This document shows positions 1-7,900 of a DNA stretch of 64,000 nt, piece by piece. The DNA is taken from contig CAYZQO010000016.1 in NCBI GenBank assembly GCA_964480725.1, positions 28,508 to 92,507 of the forward strand. The letters are read 5' to 3'. The first letter of the stretch is position 1. Each line of letters starts with the position of its first letter. Both the position numbers and the translations under genes were made by a program. A model generated the notes under the pieces. The model was not told the origin of the DNA. It made no database searches and saw only the letters and a list, made by a program, of their open reading frames with translations. The DNA is from JAFGBI01 sp964480725 (GTDB lineage Bacteria > Myxococcota_A > Polyangia > Polyangiales > Polyangiaceae).

Positions 1-996
1 GTCCACCACCACCGCCAGATGGGCGCGCCGGCGCAGCATGCGCCGGAGCACGCGGTCGAGGGACACCATCTCCGGGACGAACAGCACGTCCCGACGCACT
101 TCACGCAGCGACGCGGGAAGCGGGTCGACGAGCAGGAGATCCTTGACGTGAACGAACCCGATCACATGGTCAAAATCGCCGTCACAGAGCGGGAGGCGCG
201 TGTAGCCGGAGGCCCGCGAGAGCGAGATCACGTCGGCGATCCCCTGATCCACCGTCACGAACTCCACGTCGGCTCGCGGCACCATCGCCTGCCGAGCGGT
301 GCGGTGGGATAGCTCGAGCGCGTTGTCGAGCAACTGCCGCTTGTAAGCGCCCAGCCGGAGCCCGCGACGCGACGCGAGGAGAAGCCGGAGCTCGTCCTCG
401 GACTGGCCCGCCTCGTGGCCGAGGTCGCGGATCCCCACCAGGCGCAGGACGCCCAGCGCCGCCTGGTTGAGGAGCCAGATGGCGGGGTACGCGACCACAG
501 AGAAGACGTAGAGGGGGATCGCCACCCAGAGGCTGGTGGTGTCGGGACGCCGGATGGCGAGGGACTTGGGCGCCACCTCGCCGAGCACGATGTGAAGGAC
601 GGTGATCACGACGAACGCCGCGGTGGCGCTCACGGTCTGGACCATGGACTCGGTCGTGCCCGGAACCAGGGCGAAGACGGGGCGCACCAGGAACGAGAAC
701 GCGGGCTCACCGATCCACCCGAGCGCCAGGCTCGCCAGGGTGATGCCCAGCTGAATGGCCGAAAGATAGGTGTCCAGGCGCTCCGTGATCCACACCGCGA
801 CGACCGCGCGACGGTCCCCTGCCTTGACCAACGGCTCGAGCTGGGTCGACCGGAGCTTGACGAGCGCGAACTCGGCCGCGACGAAGAACCCGTTGATCGC
901 GACCAACGCCACCGCGAGCACGAGCGCGATCCAGGGGTCGAGCCCCAGCGCCCCCGCGTGGAGCGCCTCCCCGGTTGTGTTCGGGCCGGCAGTCAT
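1..996 (-). CDS. CNNM/HlyC-CorC family transporter (3' end outside window)
   Basis: 332 codons are visible from the ATG at 996-994; the gene runs off the window with no stop. Residues 21-48 form the first DUF21 membrane segment, with others near 84-112, 122-147 and 155-187. The segment ILGEVAPK-like (VLGEVAPKSLA, about 137-147) is characteristic of DUF21. A cytoplasmic CBS pair begins near residue 236 (MVPRADVEFVTVD) and continues past IGFVHVKDLL at 279-288 to the truncated HLAVVVD. Family members are CNNM-type Mg2+/Co2+-linked exporters with a CBS regulatory pair and a CorC_HlyC domain. The CorC_HlyC domain would lie outside the window. The family call is firm; the transported ion is inferred from the family. 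Confidence 0.9.
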   Translation of the reverse strand, partial: MTAGPNTTGEALHAGALGLDPWIALVLAVALVAINGFFVAAEFALVKLRSTQLEPLVKAGDRRAVVAVWITERLDTYLSAIQLGITLASLALGWIGEPAFSFLVRPVFALVPGTTESMVQTVSATAAFVVITVLHIVLGEVAPKSLAIRRPDTTSLWVAIPLYVFSVVAYPAIWLLNQAALGVLRLVGIRDLGHEAGQSEDELRLLLASRRGLRLGAYKRQLLDNALELSHRTARQAMVPRADVEFVTVDQGIADVISLSRASGYTRLPLCDGDFDHVIGFVHVKDLLLVDPLPASLREVRRDVLFVPEMVSLDRVLRRMLRRRAHLAVVVD

Positions 997-1076
997 CGGC
1001 GGCGGGCGAGGCCGCCCGCCCGGGGCACCCTAGACCAGCGGGGAGGACCGCGCCAAGTCGCGCACGGACCGGCGCC

Positions 1077-2654
1077 TCACCCGGCCTCGAACCAGGAGAA
1101 GAACCGCGTGAGCTGCCGGCGCTGTTCCGGCGGCATGTACTCGAAGTTCCGGCCCCGGTCGGTGATCTCCCAGAAGTCCTTGCTCTCCACCTTCTCGAGC
1201 TGCTCCTGGATCTGCAGGCGGCGCTCGATGGGCTCGTCGCGCATGTCGTCGCGGATCATCCGCGCCTCGGCCTCGTGCCCGTGGCAGAGCAGGTAGGCGG
1301 CCAGCTTCACCTGCGCCTTGCGCACGCCGAGCAGCGCCTTCTCCTGGCTGCGCACCCGCAGCGGGCGGTCGAGCTCGAGGAACTCGGCCAGCATCGCGCG
1401 CTCCCGCGGCGACCCAGCCTCATTGGCGCACTGGAGGATGGTGGCCACGTCGTAGGCCACCGTCTCCGTCACGAACGTGAGCTTCATGTCGAAGCTCACA
1501 TGCCCGTAGTAGAGTAGGTGCTGGACTCCCACGTAGGCCACCTCGTCGTGACCCTGACGGATCATCGACTCGACGAGCAGGCGATACTGGTTCAAGACGT
1601 TGTAGGCCGTGCGCACCTCGCGCGCGTTCAGCGCCGAACGCAGGTAGCTGTTCATGAAGCGGAAGACGAGGCGCACGAGATCCTCGTCTCGGGCCTGTCC
1701 GGCGGCCTCGCCGATGTAGCGGGTGTCGATGGCGATGAGGTAGTTGATGTCGCGCATCGAAACCAGCGCCTCGTTGTAGATCCCGAGGTACTGGCGCATC
1801 ACCTTCCACTCCACCCACGTCCGGTCCCGCTCCAGGTCCGACAGACTCTCCGCATCCATGGCGACGAAGTCCGGGTTCTCGCGGATGTCCGCCCCGATGG
1901 TGAACCAGCCGGGGGTCGCCCGAGACTTGCAGGCGAGGTACTCGAGCGCGAGGTCCTTGAGCGCATCCACCGCGCCGGAGGCGATGATCTTGTCCTTGCC
2001 CGAGATCGAGTTGGAGGTGATGTCGGTGAGCTCCTCCATAGCCGCCAAGGTAGCGGCCTGGGCGTGAGCGCTGCGCGTCGGGTCCGGCTCCGCGGCCCCG
2101 GCGACCGCGTCCTCGACCGCGCCGGTCCGGATCCGGCCGATGATGTTCATTGGCTCGAGGAACCAGAACACGTAGCCGAAGTACGGGGCCATCAGCACCA
2201 GGGCCACGGTCGCCGCGATCAGCATGGCGAGCAGCGACAGACGGGGCGCAAAATCGTCCTTCAGGCTGAGGCTGAGCCACATCCCGCACAGGGTGGTGGT
2301 CAGGTAGTAGCCCAGCACCAGCAGGTTGGTCCGGTCCCGGAGGAACATCAGCGCCACGCCCGTGTACCGGTCAGCGGAGAGCTGGACGATGATGCTGACG
2401 ACCGTGATGACGATGCCAAACACGGCGGCGACCATCGCGGCGAGCGAGCTCGTGGCGTCGGTGATCTTGTCCGGATCGAAATCGAGGAAATGGCCGAGCG
2501 CGTGGTCGGTCGGGTCCGGCGGCGGGCTCGTCACGTAGTAGTCCACCAGATAGAACGCCCCGAAGACCGCGAGCGCGCCGGAGGCCAGCGCCACGATCGG
2601 CACGATCCATTGCCGTCGCACGTCTGGTTGTCCTTCGCTCGCCATCGCCGCCAC
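1077..2654 (-). CDS. DUF2254-type predicted membrane protein
   Basis: 525 residues from a GTG at 2654; an ATG three codons downstream (2645) is an equally possible start. Hydrophobic segments lie at about residues 17-38, 66-91, 110-130 and 140-165. The segment FGIVITVVSIIVQLSADRYT resembles the conserved core of DUF2254 membrane proteins. The remaining 350 residues are soluble, mostly helical and charged. No catalytic motif is evident and the molecular function of the family is unknown. It lies 80 bp downstream of the CNNM gene's start on the same strand, so the two could share a transcript with this gene first. Family assignment is by pattern recognition and moderately secure. Confidence 0.7.
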   Translation of the reverse strand: MAAMASEGQPDVRRQWIVPIVALASGALAVFGAFYLVDYYVTSPPPDPTDHALGHFLDFDPDKITDATSSLAAMVAAVFGIVITVVSIIVQLSADRYTGVALMFLRDRTNLLVLGYYLTTTLCGMWLSLSLKDDFAPRLSLLAMLIAATVALVLMAPYFGYVFWFLEPMNIIGRIRTGAVEDAVAGAAEPDPTRSAHAQAATLAAMEELTDITSNSISGKDKIIASGAVDALKDLALEYLACKSRATPGWFTIGADIRENPDFVAMDAESLSDLERDRTWVEWKVMRQYLGIYNEALVSMRDINYLIAIDTRYIGEAAGQARDEDLVRLVFRFMNSYLRSALNAREVRTAYNVLNQYRLLVESMIRQGHDEVAYVGVQHLLYYGHVSFDMKLTFVTETVAYDVATILQCANEAGSPRERAMLAEFLELDRPLRVRSQEKALLGVRKAQVKLAAYLLCHGHEAEARMIRDDMRDEPIERRLQIQEQLEKVESKDFWEITDRGRNFEYMPPEQRRQLTRFFSWFEAG

Positions 2655-2738
2655 CCGCGACCTTTTCGCTAGGCGAGGTGAGGACGGCCGGTCAAGGGCA
2701 AACCACCGCGCACGCCCCCGCCCGGGGGGGCCCGGCGC

Positions 2739-3152
2739 TCAACCGGCGACGTGGACGACGACCTGGCGGCGATGCGGACTGGCGCGATGCTCCCACAGGT
2801 ACAGGGCCTGCCAGGTGCCGAGCGCGAGCTCACCGCCCGTCACCGGGATCGTCTCGGAGGTGCGCGTGATGGCAGCCCGCGCGTGCGCTGGCATGTCGTC
2901 CGGCCCCTCGTCGGCGTGCTCCCAGGCGCGATCCTCGGGGGCGAGCTCGCCGATCCAGCGGTGCAGATCCCGCAGCACGGCGCGGTCCGCGTTCTCCTGG
3001 ATCACGAGGCTGGCCGAGGTGTGTCGCACGAAGACCGTGCACGAAGCGGTCAGGAGGCCACTCGCGCGGACAACGGCCGCCACTTCGCGTGTGATGTCCA
3101 CCAGTCCCGACGACCGCGTCTCGATCTCTATCGTCCGCTGATGAACTGGCAC
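2739..3152 (-). CDS. yjbQ: YjbQ/UPF0047 family protein
   Basis: 137 residues if started at the GTG at 3152-3150. An upstream TTG (3365) would give 208 residues, but the extra 71 are low-complexity and the family is normally about 135-140 residues long. Family landmarks are FVRHTSASLVIQENAD near residues 41-56 and the C-terminal LGTWQALYLWEHR with RRQVVVHVAG. YjbQ proteins show secondary thiamine-phosphate synthase activity in E. coli, but their physiological role is unsettled. The gene is divergent from the yihY-like gene at 3377. The family call is high confidence; the start is inferred from length. Confidence 0.9.
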   Translation of the reverse strand: MPVHQRTIEIETRSSGLVDITREVAAVVRASGLLTASCTVFVRHTSASLVIQENADRAVLRDLHRWIGELAPEDRAWEHADEGPDDMPAHARAAITRTSETIPVTGGELALGTWQALYLWEHRASPHRRQVVVHVAG

Positions 3153-3376
3153 GGCGCTCAGCTGTATGCACCGAGCGGGCGGGCGGCGCCAGCGCCCGGC
3201 TGCCACGACCGCGAAGTCGCGATCCGAGCCCGGGAGACGCTCGAACGAGGCCAGTGCCCGCTCGGCCCGGGCATCCGGGGACGCCGGACGGAAGGCGGTC
3301 CGGCCTTCCAAGGTGACGGGACTGCGAATTCCGCGGTAGACGTGGGAGAGGCCGCGGCCGACCAAGCGGCCGAGCG

Positions 3377-4378
3377 ATGAGCGTGACGGGCGAGCAAGCA
3401 GGGTTCTTCGGGGCGACGGCGGCGCGCGTGGAGGGCTTCTTCGCGCAGAGCGCCCTGCTGCGGTTCACGTTCTCCCTGGCACACGGCATGAGCCGCGACG
3501 GTGTCTGGGTGTGCGCGAGCGCGATGGCGTTCGATCTGTTCCTGTCGCTGATCCCGCTGCTGGCCCTCGCCGGCTGGCTGCTCACCGTCCTGCTCCGGGA
3601 AAGCCCGCAGGCGCTCCAGTCGGTTTCGACGCTGCTCGACAGCACGCCGGGCCAGGTGCACCTCGTCCTGCAGACCCACTTCGGGCGCTTCAAGGGCGGC
3701 GTCGCGCCGCTGGCGATGATCGTGTCCGTCTACATGGCGTCGAACGCGTTCCATACCTTCATGAACGTCTTCGAGAACGCCACCGGCGCCGGGCGGCGTT
3801 CGTGGTGGGTCAAGCGCGCCATCGCACTCGGCTGCGTCTTCGCAGTCATCCTGATGCTCGCACTGACGGGGGTGGTGGCCGTGGCGCTCGCCGGCGGTCC
3901 CGCGCGCGTCATGAGCGCGGTGCTGGGCTCGGCCGAGATCCCCGCGCTCGCGCCGCGGATCGCCTACCTGGTGGGCGCGGGGATGGGGACCGCGTTCCTG
4001 GCCGGGTTCTTCCGCATCGCCGTCGTGCACCGCGGGCGAAAGCGCCACGTCTGGCGCGGGGCGGCGCTCACGGTGGGGCTCGGCGTGCTCGTGTCCTGGG
4101 GATTCGCGCAGTACCTGCGCACGCTCGCCCGCTACACGCTCTACTACGGCAGCCTCGCCACAGTGGCGATGACCCTCTTCTGGGTCTATCTCTGGTCAAT
4201 CGCGCTCCTGGTCGGGATGGAGCTCAACGCCCAGCTCGAACAGGAGGAGCGCCGGCACATGCCACGACCGAGCTCACGTCCGGCGACGCCACGCTCGCCA
4301 GGGGCGCACGTGCCGGCCCCCCGCGTCGGTGCGCAGCCGGCGCGAGCGCGCGCCCGTCCCCGCCCGCGCCCTCCCTGA
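3377..4378 (+). CDS. YihY/BrkB family inner-membrane protein
   Basis: 333 residues from ATG 3377. Six hydrophobic segments can be traced, including ASAMAFDLFLSLIPLLALAG (about 45-66), AIALGCVFAVILMLALTGVV (about 150-175) and the C-terminal TVAMTLFWVYLWSIALLVG just before MELNAQLE. This is the diagnostic YihY/BrkB pattern (formerly mis-annotated ribonuclease BN). The last 60 residues are a Pro/Arg-rich tail without a predicted fold. The physiological role of the family is unresolved; a membrane transport or envelope role is usually inferred. The gene stands alone between divergent yjbQ and a convergent lipoprotein gene. Confidence 0.9.
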   Translation: MSVTGEQAGFFGATAARVEGFFAQSALLRFTFSLAHGMSRDGVWVCASAMAFDLFLSLIPLLALAGWLLTVLLRESPQALQSVSTLLDSTPGQVHLVLQTHFGRFKGGVAPLAMIVSVYMASNAFHTFMNVFENATGAGRRSWWVKRAIALGCVFAVILMLALTGVVAVALAGGPARVMSAVLGSAEIPALAPRIAYLVGAGMGTAFLAGFFRIAVVHRGRKRHVWRGAALTVGLGVLVSWGFAQYLRTLARYTLYYGSLATVAMTLFWVYLWSIALLVGMELNAQLEQEERRHMPRPSSRPATPRSPGAHVPAPRVGAQPARARARPRPRPP

Positions 4379-4418
4379 TCCCGGAGCGAGCCCCCCGCCG
4401 AGCCCAGCGCCGGTCCCC

Positions 4419-5408
4419 TCAGCGCTGCGCTTCGGTGGTGAGCGTGGAGGTGCAGATCCCGAACCCCACCGGCAGGGAGGCGCTGGACTGGCAGCGGCGG
4501 CCCTCTCCGCAGGAAGCGCCGTCGGCCCCGAGGATGCAGAGCGCGAGGCAGGTCTGCGTGGTCTGCGAGCAGATCAGGCCGGGGCCGGTCAGGGTCGCCG
4601 GGGAGCAAGGGCAGGCCTCGCCCTCGAGGCCGCCGGGCGACGGCGCAGGGACGCACCCCGTGGTCCCGTCTGAACGCACCACCGTGCACGCCATCCCATC
4701 CGTGCAGGTGCAGGTCTGGTCGGCGGGACAGGGGTAGGGCTCGTCGAGGCGACAGGCATGCGCCTCGACGCAGACCGGAGCCTCGAGCGGCGCCACCAGC
4801 GGGTCGGAGTCGCGATCGAGGAGGGGCCGGGCAGCGCAGAACGTGTTCGTCGGGCAGGACTCCGGATCGACGCAGCAGTAGGGGCGGCATTGCCCGGCGC
4901 CGTCCGCGCCCACGCACGCGAGCCCCGGGGCGCAGTCCGCCTGCGCGATGCAGGGATCGCCCGGGACGCCCACGCCGCGCCCGGAACACACCCCGACCGG
5001 AGCGCCATCGTTCCCCGCGACGAGGGAGCAACCCAGGACGCCAGCGTTGCCCCCTTCCCCGCCCTCGCCCCCGTCGCCCTCGACCGCCGCTCCCGCGCAG
5101 GCTGCCTCGTCCTCGGGGTAGAGGGCGACGCCGCCCTCATCCTGGCCGCAACCGACGCCGCAGAGCGAGCGGAGCGCCGCGCCCGCACCTGACGTCGCCT
5201 CGTCGTCCGCCGCGGGCCGATCGAGCTCGGCGGAGACGGAGACGAGCCCCGCATCGGACGCGCCGGCGAGGCAGCTCACGGTGGTACAGGCCCGACCGCC
5301 CGCGCTGGGGGCCCCCCCCGCCTCGTCCGCCTGCACCGCACAGGCCGTGGAAACCGCAGCGACAACCACGAGCGGGAACCATCCGAGGGCGAAGCGGGGC
5401 CGGGACAT
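4419..5408 (-). CDS. Cys-rich lipoprotein, function unknown
   Basis: 329 residues starting at ATG 5408-5406. A longer frame from 5468 is possible, but only the 5408 start puts the signal sequence MSRPRFALGWFPLVVVAA at the N terminus. A lipobox STAC follows at about residues 20-23. The mature part opens with a Gly/Ala/Asp-rich linker, then about 25 cysteines in short spaced pairs (CIAQADCAPGLAC, CCVDPESCPTNTFC, CPADQTCTC). These suggest a disulfide-stabilised surface protein, as is common in Myxococcota. No enzyme motif was recognised. It is convergent with the yihY-like gene, 40 bp away. Confidence 0.75.
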   Translation of the reverse strand: MSRPRFALGWFPLVVVAAVSTACAVQADEAGGAPSAGGRACTTVSCLAGASDAGLVSVSAELDRPAADDEATSGAGAALRSLCGVGCGQDEGGVALYPEDEAACAGAAVEGDGGEGGEGGNAGVLGCSLVAGNDGAPVGVCSGRGVGVPGDPCIAQADCAPGLACVGADGAGQCRPYCCVDPESCPTNTFCAARPLLDRDSDPLVAPLEAPVCVEAHACRLDEPYPCPADQTCTCTDGMACTVVRSDGTTGCVPAPSPGGLEGEACPCSPATLTGPGLICSQTTQTCLALCILGADGASCGEGRRCQSSASLPVGFGICTSTLTTEAQR

Positions 5409-5555
5409 GAGGGGGGAGGCGAGCAGGGGCTGCGCCGACCAACTGCAATCTACCACGTGCCCGGGCAACGCACGGAACGTGCCGCGCCGGAGGACGGCGG
5501 ATTCCGGACCGCGGCGGCGCGGGGGTGTGGCGACCGTGTCATGGGTTCGACGGGG

Positions 5556-5990
5556 TCAGCGCCGCCTGCCCCGCCAGCCGCCGGGCTGGGTCGCCGCCGG
5601 CAGCCGGGGCGCCGAGAAGCGGGCCCTCCAGTCCCCGGTTCGCAGTCGCCGCATCCCCACCACCTGCTCGAGCCGCATCACGTAGGCCTCGGCGGTGCTG
5701 CCATCGGCGAGCGCGATGCGCGCCCGGTCGAACAGCCGCGGCACCTCCTTCAGGACGTCCAGTCGGAGCAACAGCTCCCGCGGCACGCGGTAGAGCTCAC
5801 CGACCACCTCGAGCCGCCCCCCGGGCACCAGCGCCGGAAAGCTGAGGAGCTCGACCAAGTGGAAGGCCGCCGGGGTGCGCGCGATCCCGAGTGGCTCCGC
5901 CCCCTCGAGGTGCGCGTGGTGGAGCTCGCCCCGACGCAGGGAGCCGTAGGCGAAGAGCAGGTGCTCGCGGCCAGCAGGGGGGACACCCAT
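5556..5990 (-). CDS. Gamma-glutamylcyclotransferase-like (AIG2/YtfP fold) protein
   Basis: 144 residues from ATG 5990. The start was chosen because the fold begins at once with LLFAYGSLRRGELHHAHL, the substrate-loop signature of the GGCT/AIG2/YtfP family. The middle carries FPALVPGG and VVGELYRVP, also typical. The C terminus is Arg-rich. Proteins with this fold cleave gamma-glutamyl amines or act as cyclotransferases, but substrate cannot be predicted here. The longer upstream reading frame to 6095 is Arg/Gly-rich shadow sequence. The gene is divergent from the two-TM pair at 6246. Confidence 0.85.
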   Translation of the reverse strand: MGVPPAGREHLLFAYGSLRRGELHHAHLEGAEPLGIARTPAAFHLVELLSFPALVPGGRLEVVGELYRVPRELLLRLDVLKEVPRLFDRARIALADGSTAEAYVMRLEQVVGMRRLRTGDWRARFSAPRLPAATQPGGWRGRRR

Positions 5991-6245
5991 CCTCGCCAGG
6001 GATGGTACGCGATCCCACGAAACGCGCCCGTCACGACCGGGATTCCCCGAACGACGTGAGTTTCCCCCGCGGGTGGGGACGCGCTCCGACCGCAACCCCG
6101 GAGGACCGCCCTCTCGAGCACAGACTTACCGGCACGGGGGATAACTCCAGCATTGGTGCCCGGAATCCCGGGGTTGGACCCTCCCTGGCGGCCAACGTCG
6201 CTCCCCATTGGAGGCGGTCCCCGCTAAGCTCGCCCCGGAGCGCCG

Positions 6246-6917
6246 GTGACCAATCCTCCTCCGCCCACGGGCCCTGGGCTCCCTCCCCTCCCGGCGCCGC
6301 CGCGTGCGCCGCAGCTGGAGGGGAGCTCCCTCAGCCCGCTTCCGCCGGGGATCGGCAACACGGAGCGCCCGTCACCACCCGAGCGGGTCGCGGCGTCGCC
6401 GGACGGCTTCAGCGCCGAAGACGCCGTCACCCACCAGCTCGAGAACCTCGAGGGCTGGGCCCGGGCGAACGAGCAGCGCGAGCGCGAGGCGTCCGTCCGG
6501 TTCTGGGGGCTCCACGCGGTCGCGTTGGTCAGCGCGGTGCTGGCGTCGGCGTCGGTCCCCCTCTGGAGCAACCTTTCCCTGGCGATCGCCCTGTCCGGGG
6601 TCGCGGCGCTCTGCGTGGTGATCGAAGCGGTCTGGTCCGGGCCCGACCGGCTCGGGACGGCCCAACAGCGCGCGGTTCACGAGCTCCGAGAGCTGGAGCA
6701 CGTCATCCAGCTCCGCTGGGACGCCGCCCGCCTCGCCTTCCCCAACCCGTACCACCCCCGGCGCACCGCCCACGCCCTCTCGCTCCTGGACACGGTCGCC
6801 GCCCGACGCGAGGAGATCGGCAAGTACCTCGGGGGTTCCCACGCAAGCCCCGCCGCAGCGCTGAGCTCCGGACTCGGAGCCGGCGGTTCGCCCCGACCGG
6901 GCGAGCTCCAGTCATGA
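6246..6917 (+). CDS. Two-TM protein A of a tandem paralogous pair, SLATT-like
   Basis: 223 residues from GTG 6246. Residues 1-50 are a Pro-rich cytoplasmic-type linker. An amphipathic helix follows (FSAEDAVTHQLENLEGWA, 55-72). Two adjacent transmembrane helices lie at about 88-106 and 109-130. A long C-terminal helix carries RELEHVIQLRWD and ALSLLDTVAARREEIGKYLG (177-196). The architecture (helix, TM hairpin, long helix) is like that of SLATT domains, predicted pore-forming effectors of nucleotide-signalled conflict systems. No nucleotidyltransferase or SLOG partner is adjacent. The stop overlaps the start of the next gene as ATGA, implying translational coupling with its paralogue. That it is a gene is secure; the SLATT resemblance is inference. 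Confidence 0.75.
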   Translation: MTNPPPPTGPGLPPLPAPPRAPQLEGSSLSPLPPGIGNTERPSPPERVAASPDGFSAEDAVTHQLENLEGWARANEQREREASVRFWGLHAVALVSAVLASASVPLWSNLSLAIALSGVAALCVVIEAVWSGPDRLGTAQQRAVHELRELEHVIQLRWDAARLAFPNPYHPRRTAHALSLLDTVAARREEIGKYLGGSHASPAAALSSGLGAGGSPRPGELQS

Positions 6918-7843
6918 CCGCGCCAACGTCCCGCCGACCCCTGACCGACCCGGCGAGGCCGACGGTCGACCCTCGCCGGCCGGCGACCGAGCCCCCGCCC
7001 CGACCGACGACCGAGCCCGGGCGTAGCTCCCCCGAGGCCAGCCGGCCCCTGGCCGAGCCGAGCCATCACGACCCGTCCCGGGTCGCGCCCGACTCCTCTC
7101 GCACGCCCGCGGAGACAAGCCGGGGGGCCGCGGAGCGCGGTGTCGGCGGCGCGGGCGAGGGCGCAGCGCGGGGGAACGGGACGCGGGGGCGAACCGGCGC
7201 CGCCCCGGAGGGCGTCTCGCAAGCTGGCCCCCTGCCAGCCGGGAGGACCAGCCTCGCGATGATGAGCGACTGGCCCCCCGCCGCTCCCGGTTCGCCACGG
7301 GCGCAGTTCGAACAGGAGGGAGTCGAGGAAACCTCTCCGCCGCCCGCGGCGATCGCCCTGCCCAGGGGCTTCGCCCCCGAGGACGCCCTGGACGATCAGA
7401 TCCGCGACCTCGAGGCCTGGGCCACCAGCATCCTGAGACGGAACCGGGGACGAACACAGCGCTTCTGGCTGTCGCGAGGCTCCGCGTTCCTCTCGGCCGC
7501 AGCCGCCGTGGTCGCCGGGATGCTCGGCGCGGATCGCGTACTGACCGCGTTCGCCGCCGTCGCCGCGCTCTGCGTCGCCGTCGTGGCCGCGCTCCGCGTC
7601 GATGGCTCGCAGCGCCCGCACCGGCGTGCGGTCCGGGACCTCCGCGAGCTGCAGAACGCCGTCAAGCTGCGCTGGGACAAGGTGCGCCTGAGCCACCCCG
7701 ATCCACTCTCGCGCAAGCGCGTCGCGCACGCCCTCGCGCTCCTGGACGCCATCCAGTCCAAGCGCGAAGAGATCGGGCGCTATCTCGGCGCCTCCGAGCC
7801 GAATGACGGGCTCTCGCGAACCCGCCGCACACCGTCGCGGTGA
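6914..7843 (+). CDS. Two-TM protein B of a tandem paralogous pair, SLATT-like
   Basis: 309 residues from ATG 6914, overlapping the upstream gene by four bases. The first 150 residues are a disordered Pro/Arg/Glu-rich linker, three times longer than in protein A. The conserved module then repeats that of protein A: FAPEDALDDQIRDLEAWA (153-170), TM helices at about 186-203 and 208-227, DLRELQNAVKLRWDKVRLS (242-260) and HALALLDAIQSKREEIGRYL (272-291). The match to protein A runs along the whole 140-residue module, so the pair arose by tandem duplication. Function is unknown; a hetero-oligomeric membrane complex is a reasonable inference. The linker composition matches the genome, so no foreign origin is suggested. 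Confidence 0.75.
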   Translation: MTAPTSRRPLTDPARPTVDPRRPATEPPPRPTTEPGRSSPEASRPLAEPSHHDPSRVAPDSSRTPAETSRGAAERGVGGAGEGAARGNGTRGRTGAAPEGVSQAGPLPAGRTSLAMMSDWPPAAPGSPRAQFEQEGVEETSPPPAAIALPRGFAPEDALDDQIRDLEAWATSILRRNRGRTQRFWLSRGSAFLSAAAAVVAGMLGADRVLTAFAAVAALCVAVVAALRVDGSQRPHRRAVRDLRELQNAVKLRWDKVRLSHPDPLSRKRVAHALALLDAIQSKREEIGRYLGASEPNDGLSRTRRTPSR

Positions 7844-7900
7844 GCGAGTCCGCCGCAGCGAGCGGTCGCGACGGAGAACCGCGTCCGCGCGCCACGGCGC

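Noticed and set aside
3158..4048. 296-codon minus-strand frame
   Set aside because: Antisense of the YihY-like gene; low-complexity His/Arg/Glu-rich translation.
5891..6913. Upstream part of a 650-codon plus frame ending at 7843
   Set aside because: Only the part from ATG 6914 has coding character; the earlier part overlaps protein A in another frame.
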